Positions 45,031 through 54,178 of a stretch of 64,000 nt of DNA are shown one piece after another. The notes under the pieces were generated by a model. That model worked only from the letters and a program-made list of their open reading frames with translations. It was not told the origin of the DNA and ran no database searches. A program made the position numbers and the translations under genes. Position 1 is the stretch's first letter, and each line of letters starts with the position of its first letter. Source of the stretch: Sphaerotilus sulfidivorans (GTDB lineage: Bacteria > Pseudomonadota > Gammaproteobacteria > Burkholderiales > Burkholderiaceae_C); assembly GCF_013426975.1 (NCBI RefSeq), contig NZ_JACCPY010000007.1:62001-126000 (forward strand), read 5' to 3'.

Positions 45031-48000
45031 GTGGGCGGACAGCGACAAGAGACAGAGCGGCCTGGCGGCCGGCGGTGGCGCGGGCAGCTCGGTGGCGTGC
45101 TGATGGCGGTGCTGACCGCGGCTGCAGGGTCGGCCTGGGGCGCGCGGGTGGTGTCGGCGGTGCCGAGCGGCGAGGTGTCGGCGGCGGTGCAGATCCGCCT
45201 GCGCTTCGACACGGCGGTGGTGCCTTTCGGGTCGCCGGCGCTGCCGGATCCGGCGGTGCTGGCCTGCGACGGGCTGGGCGGCAAGGCGCCGGCCGGCAGC
45301 CGGCGCTGGATCAGCGACCGCGAGTGGGCCTGGGACCTGGACCGCACGCTGCCGCCGGGCGTGGCCTGCCGCCTCGCGATCGCGCCGGGCTGGAAGCCGC
45401 TGAACGGCCCGCTCGACGGGCCGCGCGAGTTCCGCTTCACATCCGGCGGGCCGGTGGTCGAGTCGGTCGAGCCGTATGAAGGCTCGTCGATCGAGGAGGA
45501 CCAGCACTGGCTGCTGCGCCTGAACGGACCGGCGGTGCCCGACACGGTGCAGCGCAACGCCTGGTGCGAGGTGCAGGGCATCGGTGAGCGCGTGCCGGTC
45601 AGCCTCGTCGAGGGCGCGCCGCGGGCGGCGCTGCTGAAGCTGCACGAGATCGCCGCGGCCGATGCCGCGCGGGTGCTGGTGCTGACCTGCCAGCGCCCGC
45701 TGCCGCCGGCCGCCGGCGTGCGGCTGGTCTGGGGGCCGGGCATCGCGGCGGCGAACAACCCGGCGGTGCTGACGCGCCAGCCGCAGCGCTTCGCCTGGGA
45801 GGTGCGCGAGCGCTTCACCGCCGAATTCACCTGCGAGCGCGAGCGCGCCGAGGCGCCGTGCATTCCGCTGCGGCCCCTGACGCTGCGCTTCAGCGAAGCG
45901 GTGCCGCGTGCGCAGCTGGCGCAGATCCGCCTGCAGCCGGTCGGCGGCGGCAGCGCGGTGGCGCCGAAGTTCGCGGCCGGCAACACCGAGCCGTCGCTGT
46001 TGGAACTGACCTTCCCGGGGCCGCTGGCCGAGAACGCACGCTACACGATCGTGCTGCCCAAGGACCTGCGCGACGAGTCGGGGCGGGCGCTGGCGAATGC
46101 GTCGGTGTTTCCGCTCGCGGTGGCGACCGGCGGCATGCCGCCGCTGGCCAAGTTCGCCGCGGCGCCGTTCGGTGTGCTGGAACAGGGCCCGGGGCCGGAC
46201 GAGCCGGGGCTGCTGCCGATCACGCTGCGCCATGTGCAGGACGGCGGCGGGCCGCCGCCGCGTGCGCGCGTCAGCGTCAAGTGGCTCGGCGCGGCGACGC
46301 CGGACCGCGAACTGCTGCAGTGGTACGCCCGGGTCGGCCGCTACCACGAGAGCAGCTTCACCGCCAAGGAAGCCGGTCTGCCGCCGAAGGACTGGACCGT
46401 CACCGAGACGGTCACCGGCGACGACGGCCGGCCGCGCCGCGTCACGCGCGACCGTGTCGTCGGCACGCGCGAGCTGTCGCTGCTGGCCAAGGAGGAGGGC
46501 GTCGAGCGCGCCGACCTGCCGGCGCCGTCGCCCGAGACGGCCAAGACCCCGGGCGCGACCGAGGTGATCGGCCTGCCCCTCAAGCGCTCGGGCTACCACC
46601 TCGTCGAGGTGTCGTCGCGCGTGCTCGGGCGCGCGCTGCTCGACCGCGAGGCGCCGATGTACGTGCGCACCGGCGTGCTGGTGACGCCGATCGGCGTTCA
46701 CTTCAAGCGCGGCCGCAGCGACAGCCTGGTCTGGGTGACGACGCTGGACCGTGCGCAGCCGGTGGCCGGCGCCGATGTGGCCGTCAACGACTGCCGCGGC
46801 GTGACGCTGTGGTCGGGCCGCACCGACGCACAGGGGCTGGCGCGCATTCCGCGCAGCTTCGACGAGGCCGAGTCCGGGTCGCGCAGCGACTGCATCAGCC
46901 ACGACGGCCTGTTCGTCACCGCGCGCGGCCCTGCGCGCGCCGACGGCAGTCGCGACCTGGCCTTCGTCTTCGGCGACTGGAGCCGCGGCATCGAGTCGTG
47001 GCGCTTCGGCCAGCCGACCGCACGCGGCCCGCTCGACGACGCCGACACGGTGCGCGCGCACACGGTGTTCGACCGCACGCTGCTGCGCGTCGGCGAGACG
47101 GTGTCGATGCGCCATCACCTGCGCCGCGAGAGTGCCCGGGGGCTGGCGGCGCTGGCCGCGGCGGCGCAGCCCGACCAGGTCGACATCACCCACCAGGCCA
47201 GCGGCGACGTGACCACGCTGCCGTACCGCGCGGCGATGGCCTGGACGATTCCGCCGAACGCCAGGCAGGGCGTCTATGACGTGACGCTCAAGCACCGCAG
47301 CGGCGCGGCGTGGTCGTCGGGGCAGTTCCGCGTCGAGGCGTTCAAGGTGCCGCTGGTCGATGCGCGGCTGCAGGCGCCGGCCGGGCCGCAGGTCGTGCCG
47401 CGCGAGCTGAGCTTCGGCGTGCAGCTCAGCCACCTGTCGGGCGGCGGGCTGGCGACGGCGGCGTCGCTCAACGCGCTGCTGCGCCCGGCCTGGGTGCGGT
47501 TTCCGGACTACGAGGACTACAGCTTCACGCCGCCGTCCGAGCGCGGCGCGGACGCGGGCGTCGCCGGCGGCGAGTCGCCCGACCGCGTGCGCGAGCAGCT
47601 GCTGGCCGACCGCCAGGCGCTGCGCACCGACGCGCAGGGCGCGGCGACCGCCAAGGTGGCGCTGCCCGACGCGGTGCGGGCGCTGAAGGTGCCGGCCGAG
47701 CTCGTCGCCGAGGTCAGCTTCGACGACCCGAACGGCGAGCGCCAGACGGTCGGCCGCAGCGTGACGCTGTGGCCGTCGGCGGTGGTGGTCGGCATCCGCG
47801 CGCGCAGCTGGCTGGCGCAGGGCGGCCGGGTGCCGGTGCAGATGGTCGTGCTCGACACCGCCGGCAAGCCGCAGGCCGGCCAGGCGGTGGAGCTGCGCGG
47901 CGAGCAGCGCACCCAGACGGCGACGCGCCAGAAGATCGTCGGCGGCTTCTACGCCTATGACGCGCAGGAGCAGGTCCGCGACCTCGGCCGGCTGTGCAGC

Positions 48001-51000
48001 GGCAGGACCGACGCACGCGGCCTGCTGACCTGCGACCTCGACCTGGCGGCGTCGGGCGAGGTGCGCCTGATCGCGCAGACCACCGACGGCGGCGGCCGGC
48101 GCAGCGCCGCCAGCAGCTCGGTGTGGGTCAGCCGCGGCGGCGAACTCTGGTTTGACCAGGACAACGACGACCGCATCGACCTGCTGCCCGAGCGGCGCGA
48201 CCTGCGCCCCGGCGAGACCGCGCGGCTGCAGGTGCGCATGCCCTTCCGCGAGGCCACCGTGCTGGTGACGGTCGAGCGCGAGGGCATTCTCGATGCCCGC
48301 GTCGTCACGCTGCGCGGCAGCGACCCGGTCATCGAGGTGCCGATCCCGAAGCGCGCCGCCGGCGCCGACGCGGCCGAGGCGGCGAGCTGGGCGCCCAACG
48401 TCTACGTCAGCGCGCTGGTGCTGCGCGGGCGGGTGCGGCAGGTGCCGTGGTACTCGTTCTTCGACTGGGGCTGGCGCTCGCCGCGGCTGTGGTGGAACGC
48501 CTGGCGCCAGGAGGGGCCGGAGTGGACCGCGCCGACCGCGCTGGTCGATCTGGCCAAGCCGGCCTTCAAGCTCGGCGTGGCGGCGCTGCGCATCGGCCTG
48601 GACGACCATCGGCTGACCGTGAAGGTCACGCCGGAAAAACCCCAGTACGGCGTGCGCCAGACCGCGCGCACCGGCGTGCAGGTGCTGCTGCCCGATGGCC
48701 GGCCGCTGGCCGGCGGCACGGTGTCGTTCGCGGCGGTCGACGAGGGGCTGCTGGCGCTGATGGACAACGGCTCGTGGGATCTGCTCGGCGCGATGTTCCC
48801 GCCGCGCGCCTGGGGCGTCGAGACGTCGACGGCGCAGAACGAGATCGTCGGTCGGCGCCACTACGGCCGCAAGGCGCTGGCGCCGGGCGGCAGCGGCGGG
48901 CGCAACCCGACGCGCGAGCTGTTCGACACGCTGCTGCTGTGGCGTCCGGACGTGCAGCTCGACGCGCAGGGCCGCGCGACGCTGGAGGTGCCGCTGAACG
49001 ACTCGCTGAGCGCCTTCCGCCTCGTCGCGGTGGCCGCCGGCGGCGGCGCGCAGCTCGACCGCTTCGGCAGCGGCGCGGCGACGATCCGCGTCACGCAGGA
49101 TCTGCAGATGCTGTCGGGGCTGCCGACACTGGTGCGCGAGGGCGATCGCTTCGAGGCGCTCTGGACGCTGCGCAACACGACGGCGCGCGCGATGACGGTC
49201 AAGGCGACGCTGGGCGGGCCGCTGACGCTGCCGGCGCAGCAGGTGGCGATACCGGCCGGCGGCGCGGCCGAGCTGCGCTGGCCGGTCAGCGTGCCGGCGG
49301 GCGTGACGACGCTGGCCTGGACCGGCACGGCCGAGGAGGTCGGCGCCGCGGCCGGACAGGGCGCGCGTGACCGCATCCAGGTGACGCAGCAGGTCGAGCC
49401 GGCCGTGCCGGTGCGCGTGATGCAGGCGACGATCCGGCAGATGGACGCCGCCGGCACGCTCGCCTGGCCGGTGGCGCCGCCGGCCGACGCGCTGCCCGGC
49501 GTCGGCGGCGTGCAGGTGACGCTCAGGCCGACGCTGGCCGGCGCGCTGCCGGGCATTCGGCGCTGGTTCGAGGTCTATCCGTACAGCTGCCTGGAGCAGC
49601 GCACGTCGCGCGCGATCGGCCTGGGCGATGCGGCGCGCTGGAGCGCGCTGATGAACGAGCTGCCGACCTACCTCGACCGCGACGGCCTGGCGCACTACTT
49701 CCCGCCACGCGACGCCGAGGCCGGCGGCGGCAGCGACGTGCTGACCGCCTATGTGCTGGCGGCGTCGCAGGCGGCGGGCTGGACGATTCCCGACGGCCCG
49801 CGCGAGGCCATGCTCGGCGGCCTGACCGCCTTCGTCGAGGGCCGGCTGACGCGGCGCATCCCGTCGCCGCGCGGCGCCAGCGACAGTCTGGAGCGCGACG
49901 TGCGCAAGCTCGCCGCGATCGAGGCGCTGTCGCGCCACGGCCGTGCCGACGCCCGGCTGCTCGGCTCGCTGGAGATCGCGCCGCAGCAGTGGCCGACCGC
50001 GGCGCTGCTCGACTGGCTGGCGATCCTGCGCCGCGTCGACGGCGTGCCGAACCGCGCCGAGCGGCTCGACGAGGCGCGCCGGCTGCTGCAGGCGCGGCGG
50101 GTGGCCGGCAGCACGACGCTGCGCTTCGCCGACGAGGCCGGCGACGGCTGGTGGTGGCTGATGGCCGGGGCCGACGCCAACGCGGCGCGGCTGCTGCTGA
50201 CGGCGGTCGAGGACGGCGCGCCGTGGCGCGACGACCTGCCGCGCCTCGTCACCGGGCTGATGGCGCGGCTCGACGCGCAGCGCCAGGGGGCTTTTGCGAC
50301 GACGACCGCCAACGTCTGGACCGTGCTGGCGCTGCAGCGCTTCTCGGCGGTGCACGAGTCGGTGCCGGTGACCGGGCGGGCGCGCGCGACGCTCGGCGCG
50401 ACGACACGCGAACTCGACTGGTCGCGCCAGGGCGACGGCGGCGCGCTGTCGCTGCCGTGGGCGGCACCGGTGCCGGCCGCGGCCTCGTCGCCGGCGGCGC
50501 TGTCGGTGACGCAGCAGGGCAGCGGGCGGCCGTGGGTGGCGCTGCAGAGCCTGGCCGCGGTGCCGCTGAAGGCGCCGCTGGCAGCCGGCTACCGCATTGA
50601 GCGCACCGTCAAGGCGGTCGAGCAGCAGACCGCCGGGCGCTGGAGCCGCGGCGACGTGCTGCGCGTGCAGTTGCAGATCAGCGCGACGACCGACCTGGGC
50701 TGGGTCGTCGTCAGCGATCCGGTGCCGCCCGGCGCGGTGGTGCTCGGCGGCGGGCTGGGCCGTGATTCGCAGATCGCCACGCGCGACGAGCGGCAGGAGG
50801 GTTCTGCCTGGAAGGTGCACGAGGAGCGGCTGCCGTCGGCCTGGCGGGCCTACTACGCCTGGCTGCCGCGCGGCACGCACACGGTCGAGTACACGCTGCG
50901 TCTCAACACCGCCGGCCGCTTCCAGCTGCCGCCGGCGCGGGTCGAGGCGATGTACGCGCCGGAGAACTTCGGCGAGGCCCCGGTCGGGGCGTTCGAGGTG

Positions 51001-51018
51001 GTCACGCGGAAAGAGTGA
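45031..51018 (+). CDS. Bacterial alpha-2-macroglobulin family protein
   Basis: A 1995-residue exported protein. GTG 45031 is chosen because AGGAGGAAT lies just upstream and a signal peptide (GGVLMAVLTAAAGSAWGA) follows; no lipobox Cys is seen after it, unlike E. coli YfhM. MG-type beta domains fill the first 900 residues. The A2M domain lies around residues 1230-1330 (TARTGVQVLLPDGRPLAGGT). The thioester motif is SCLEQRTSRAIG with Cys1520, in a helical toroid domain. Such proteins trap foreign proteases in the periplasm and work with penicillin-binding protein 1C, encoded at 54179-56380, to guard the cell wall. Here a foreign-looking gene separates the two. Confidence 0.93.
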   Translation: MGGQRQETERPGGRRWRGQLGGVLMAVLTAAAGSAWGARVVSAVPSGEVSAAVQIRLRFDTAVVPFGSPALPDPAVLACDGLGGKAPAGSRRWISDREWAWDLDRTLPPGVACRLAIAPGWKPLNGPLDGPREFRFTSGGPVVESVEPYEGSSIEEDQHWLLRLNGPAVPDTVQRNAWCEVQGIGERVPVSLVEGAPRAALLKLHEIAAADAARVLVLTCQRPLPPAAGVRLVWGPGIAAANNPAVLTRQPQRFAWEVRERFTAEFTCERERAEAPCIPLRPLTLRFSEAVPRAQLAQIRLQPVGGGSAVAPKFAAGNTEPSLLELTFPGPLAENARYTIVLPKDLRDESGRALANASVFPLAVATGGMPPLAKFAAAPFGVLEQGPGPDEPGLLPITLRHVQDGGGPPPRARVSVKWLGAATPDRELLQWYARVGRYHESSFTAKEAGLPPKDWTVTETVTGDDGRPRRVTRDRVVGTRELSLLAKEEGVERADLPAPSPETAKTPGATEVIGLPLKRSGYHLVEVSSRVLGRALLDREAPMYVRTGVLVTPIGVHFKRGRSDSLVWVTTLDRAQPVAGADVAVNDCRGVTLWSGRTDAQGLARIPRSFDEAESGSRSDCISHDGLFVTARGPARADGSRDLAFVFGDWSRGIESWRFGQPTARGPLDDADTVRAHTVFDRTLLRVGETVSMRHHLRRESARGLAALAAAAQPDQVDITHQASGDVTTLPYRAAMAWTIPPNARQGVYDVTLKHRSGAAWSSGQFRVEAFKVPLVDARLQAPAGPQVVPRELSFGVQLSHLSGGGLATAASLNALLRPAWVRFPDYEDYSFTPPSERGADAGVAGGESPDRVREQLLADRQALRTDAQGAATAKVALPDAVRALKVPAELVAEVSFDDPNGERQTVGRSVTLWPSAVVVGIRARSWLAQGGRVPVQMVVLDTAGKPQAGQAVELRGEQRTQTATRQKIVGGFYAYDAQEQVRDLGRLCSGRTDARGLLTCDLDLAASGEVRLIAQTTDGGGRRSAASSSVWVSRGGELWFDQDNDDRIDLLPERRDLRPGETARLQVRMPFREATVLVTVEREGILDARVVTLRGSDPVIEVPIPKRAAGADAAEAASWAPNVYVSALVLRGRVRQVPWYSFFDWGWRSPRLWWNAWRQEGPEWTAPTALVDLAKPAFKLGVAALRIGLDDHRLTVKVTPEKPQYGVRQTARTGVQVLLPDGRPLAGGTVSFAAVDEGLLALMDNGSWDLLGAMFPPRAWGVETSTAQNEIVGRRHYGRKALAPGGSGGRNPTRELFDTLLLWRPDVQLDAQGRATLEVPLNDSLSAFRLVAVAAGGGAQLDRFGSGAATIRVTQDLQMLSGLPTLVREGDRFEALWTLRNTTARAMTVKATLGGPLTLPAQQVAIPAGGAAELRWPVSVPAGVTTLAWTGTAEEVGAAAGQGARDRIQVTQQVEPAVPVRVMQATIRQMDAAGTLAWPVAPPADALPGVGGVQVTLRPTLAGALPGIRRWFEVYPYSCLEQRTSRAIGLGDAARWSALMNELPTYLDRDGLAHYFPPRDAEAGGGSDVLTAYVLAASQAAGWTIPDGPREAMLGGLTAFVEGRLTRRIPSPRGASDSLERDVRKLAAIEALSRHGRADARLLGSLEIAPQQWPTAALLDWLAILRRVDGVPNRAERLDEARRLLQARRVAGSTTLRFADEAGDGWWWLMAGADANAARLLLTAVEDGAPWRDDLPRLVTGLMARLDAQRQGAFATTTANVWTVLALQRFSAVHESVPVTGRARATLGATTRELDWSRQGDGGALSLPWAAPVPAAASSPAALSVTQQGSGRPWVALQSLAAVPLKAPLAAGYRIERTVKAVEQQTAGRWSRGDVLRVQLQISATTDLGWVVVSDPVPPGAVVLGGGLGRDSQIATRDERQEGSAWKVHEERLPSAWRAYYAWLPRGTHTVEYTLRLNTAGRFQLPPARVEAMYAPENFGEAPVGAFEVVTRKE

Positions 51019-51114
51019 ACGCTTGTGCGGCGATGGGCTGATGCGCTGGAGCTGAATCGCGCGCAGCCTGCGCCACACTGTCACCCGTTCTGCACAAATC
51101 ACGGGGACGGCACC

Positions 51115-54100
51115 ATGAGCGATCGGCGAACGCTGCGCATCCTGCATCTTTCGGACTTGCACATCGGCAAGGAGCGCACTTCTGGCTGGCGCATGCGGCG
51201 CGTGCTCGGTGAAGCGTGGACGCGCAACCTGCACGACATCGCCGCCGACGGTCCGGTCGATCTGGTGTGCTTCACCGGCGATCTGGCGCAGTCGGGGCAG
51301 GCGGCGCAGTACGAGGAGGCCTCGCGCTTCGTCGACGAAGTGCTGCGGGTGCTGAAGGTGCCCAAGGCGCGTTTCTTCTGCGTGCCGGGCAACCACGATG
51401 TTGACCGGACCATCGCGTCGGACGCCTGGCGCGAGATGCGCGATGGCGCCTGGGAGGTCAGCCCGCAGGCTTACGCTCGGTGGCTGGCGGGCGGTCGGGC
51501 GCCGCGTGGTTTCGACGCGGCGTGGCCCGACGCGCTGTTGCGGCGACAGGCGGCCTACCGCGACTGGCTCGACGCTGCCGGCCTGTCGGCACAGCGGCCC
51601 GAGCATGGCCCGCACGGCCGTTTCGGCTACCGCATCTCGCTGGACGACCTGGGGCTGGAGGCGCCGCTGCACGTCGTCGGGCTCGACAGCGCGTGGTTGG
51701 CTGGCGACGACGATGACGCGGGCAAGCTGCGGCTGACCGACGAACAGGTCGTGCGCCTGCTCACCGACGAGCGCGGCGAGCGATTGCCCGGCTGGACGAT
51801 CGCGCTGGTGCATCACCCTCTGTCCGACCTCGCCGATGGCCGCGAGGCGCAGCGGCTGCTGAGCGAATTCGGTGTCAGCCTGCTGCTGCACGGCCACCTG
51901 CACGACGCCGAGGTGTCGCGCTGGACGACGCCGGCGGCGAGCCTGCATGTCTCTGCTGCGGGCAGCCTCTACGAAACCGACCAGTTTCCGAACGGCGTGC
52001 AGTTGCTGGATGTGCAACTGCCCAAGGGACGTCCGATCGAGCCGCGCCACCTCTGGGCTCGGTGCTGGTCGGGACGCTCGGGACGTGGGCACTGGCACAA
52101 CGACGACGGCCTCTATCCGGGCAGCGTCGGCGGCAAGCTGCGGCTGGTGCCGCCGGATCCGCCGGATCACCCGTTCACGCCCGGCAAGTTCATCGGCCGC
52201 GATGACGAGCTGGCCAAGCTGCAGCGGGCGCTGCTGCCCGAGGATGGTTCGACGCGGCACCCCACGGTGCTGTGCTGCGCCATCGAGGGCATGGCGGGCG
52301 TGGGCAAGACGCGGCTGGCCGAGCATTTCATCGCCGAGCACTGGCTGCCGGCGCTCGGCCTGCCGGAAGACACGGATCCGGCGACGGTCTGCCAGCGCCT
52401 GATCCTCGACCCGCAGGCGCTCGAGCCGCCCACTGCGCTCGGCCTGGGCCGCACGCTGACCGACCGCCTGCGCGCCCACGGGCCGGACGAGGGGCTCTGG
52501 GATCGGCTCAAGGCGGCGCTGTCGATGGGCGGTCCGCAGGGCGGGCCGTGGCTGCTGCTGATCGAGAACGTCGATGCCGCCGCGCAGGCCCAGGCCGTCG
52601 GCGAACTCGTCAACCGCCTGCCCGGCGTGCCGATCCTCGTCACGGCGCGCTATCAGAAGCTCGGCAGCACCGGCTGGACACGCGTGCCGGTGGCGCCGAT
52701 GTCGGCACACGACGCCCGCAAGCTGCTCTTGGCGGAGGTCGAACCGGACGGTCACCCGCTCACCGACGCCGAGGCCGACGACCTCGCCCAGCGCCTCGGC
52801 CGGCTGCCGCTGGCGCTGCACATTGCCGCCAGCCACCTGAGCCTGGGCCTGACGCCGCAGGCCTTCCTCGACGAGCTGCGCCGCGCCGGTCTGGACCTGC
52901 CGCCGGCCGAGCCTGGCGATCCCCGCCTGAGCGCTGACCGTGCCCGCGCCGTCGTGCGCAGTTCCTTCGAGCTGTCGTGGCGCCACTGGTGCGCGGGTGG
53001 GCCGGGCGCCGATCCGGCATGGCAGCAGGCCCTGGTCGCCCTGGCCCACGGCCCGGCCAACCCGACCGGCCTGTCGCTGTCGGCCGCCATCACCGCGATC
53101 GACGAGGCCCTCTACCCCGTCTTCGCCGTCGCGGCGGCGCGCCTGAGCCTGCTGCAGTACCAGCCGGCGGCGCGCATGACGCAACTGCACCCGCTGATCG
53201 CCGAGTTCCTGCGCCAGCAACCCGAGCCGACCGAGGCCACCGTGACCGAGCGGCTCGGCGGCTGGTTCCTGCCCCTGCTGCCCGAGACCGGCGACGAGCG
53301 CCAGCGCGACGCCTGGGCGCGGGTCGAGCAGGAGGTCGAGTCGCTGGCGCACTGGCTGGCGGCCGTCCCGGTCGAGCAGGGGCCTGCCGTCGAGCGCGCC
53401 GCCAAGGACTACGCCACGACACGCGGCCCTTATGCCCTGTGGCAGCAGTTCTGCGAGCGCCTGATCGCGTCCCATGACGACCCGGCGATCCTGAGCAACG
53501 TGCTGTGGACCCAGGCGCAGGTTCTGGAACGTGGCGGGCAGCTCTCGGCTGCACAGGATGCCGCACGCCGCAAAGCCGATCTCGACCAGGCCCGAGGCGA
53601 GGAGCACGGGGCTGCGCTGGCGCTGGGCCAGATCGCGGACGTGCTGCAGGCGAGAGGGGAGCTGGAGGAGGCGCTGAGGATCCGGCGGGAAGAGGCGTTG
53701 CCGGTTTACGAGAAGCTGGGCGACGTGCGCGAGCGGGCGGTGACGATGGGCAAGATCGCGGACGTGCTGCAGGCGAGAGGGGAGCTGGAGGAGGCGCTGA
53801 GGATCCGGCGGGAAGAGGAGTTGCCGGTGTACGAGAAGCTGGGCGACGTGCGCTCGCGGGCGGTGACGATGGGCAAGATCGCGGACGTGCTGCAGGCGAG
53901 AGGGGAGCTGGAGGAGGCGCTGAGGATCCGGCGGGAAGAGGCGTTGCCGGTGTACGAGAAGCTGGGCGACGTGCGCTCGCTGCTGGTCGGGCGGACGAAT
54001 CTGGCGATCTGTCTGGCGATGCGGGGCCAGATCGAGGATGCGCCGGAGATGATCGACCTGCTGCGCAGGGCGTTCGGCGCGGCAAGGCGCTTGGGGTTGC

Positions 54101-54165
54101 CGGAGGCGAAGCAGATTGCTGATGTTTTTGAGCAGATTTTTGGCGTGGAGATTCCAGAGGTGTGA
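51115..54165 (+). CDS. Metallophosphoesterase - NB-ARC/STAND NTPase - TPR protein (candidate defence sensor)
   Basis: A 1016-residue soluble protein. Residues about 5-290 are a calcineurin-like metallophosphoesterase with all metal blocks: LHLSDLHIG (Asp14, His16), FTGDLAQSG, VPGNHDVDR, LVHHPLS and HGHLHDAEV. Residues about 355-660 are an NB-ARC/AP-ATPase: Walker A GMAGVGKT (392-399), Walker B LLLIENVD (near 483), ILVTARYQK and the GLPLAL-like RLPLALHIA. The C-terminus (from about 790) is TPR-like, including three nearly identical 41-residue units (838-960). N-terminal effector, central STAND switch and C-terminal repeat sensor is the plan of prokaryotic immune NTPases. It lies between the A2M and pbpC genes that normally adjoin. 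The defence role is inferred. Confidence 0.88.
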   Translation: MSDRRTLRILHLSDLHIGKERTSGWRMRRVLGEAWTRNLHDIAADGPVDLVCFTGDLAQSGQAAQYEEASRFVDEVLRVLKVPKARFFCVPGNHDVDRTIASDAWREMRDGAWEVSPQAYARWLAGGRAPRGFDAAWPDALLRRQAAYRDWLDAAGLSAQRPEHGPHGRFGYRISLDDLGLEAPLHVVGLDSAWLAGDDDDAGKLRLTDEQVVRLLTDERGERLPGWTIALVHHPLSDLADGREAQRLLSEFGVSLLLHGHLHDAEVSRWTTPAASLHVSAAGSLYETDQFPNGVQLLDVQLPKGRPIEPRHLWARCWSGRSGRGHWHNDDGLYPGSVGGKLRLVPPDPPDHPFTPGKFIGRDDELAKLQRALLPEDGSTRHPTVLCCAIEGMAGVGKTRLAEHFIAEHWLPALGLPEDTDPATVCQRLILDPQALEPPTALGLGRTLTDRLRAHGPDEGLWDRLKAALSMGGPQGGPWLLLIENVDAAAQAQAVGELVNRLPGVPILVTARYQKLGSTGWTRVPVAPMSAHDARKLLLAEVEPDGHPLTDAEADDLAQRLGRLPLALHIAASHLSLGLTPQAFLDELRRAGLDLPPAEPGDPRLSADRARAVVRSSFELSWRHWCAGGPGADPAWQQALVALAHGPANPTGLSLSAAITAIDEALYPVFAVAAARLSLLQYQPAARMTQLHPLIAEFLRQQPEPTEATVTERLGGWFLPLLPETGDERQRDAWARVEQEVESLAHWLAAVPVEQGPAVERAAKDYATTRGPYALWQQFCERLIASHDDPAILSNVLWTQAQVLERGGQLSAAQDAARRKADLDQARGEEHGAALALGQIADVLQARGELEEALRIRREEALPVYEKLGDVRERAVTMGKIADVLQARGELEEALRIRREEELPVYEKLGDVRSRAVTMGKIADVLQARGELEEALRIRREEALPVYEKLGDVRSLLVGRTNLAICLAMRGQIEDAPEMIDLLRRAFGAARRLGLPEAKQIADVFEQIFGVEIPEV
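53626..53980 (+). repeat. Three tandem 123-bp coding repeats
   Basis: Units at 53626-53748, 53749-53871 and 53872-53980 (the last incomplete) encode 41-residue TPR-like units beginning GQIADVLQARGELEEALRIR or GKIADVLQARGELEEALRIR. Units 1 and 2 differ at only five of 123 bases, and units 2 and 3 at even fewer over their shared part. The preserved synonymous sites show recent duplication or homogenisation. The 41-42-residue period resembles kinesin-light-chain-type TPRs. Confidence 0.95.
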
Positions 54166-54178
54166 ATTGAGGCACCCC

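Noticed and set aside
53626-53980. Tandem repeats as a noncoding minisatellite
   Set aside because: The period is exactly 41 codons, the frame stays open and the units fit the TPR-like end of the STAND protein.
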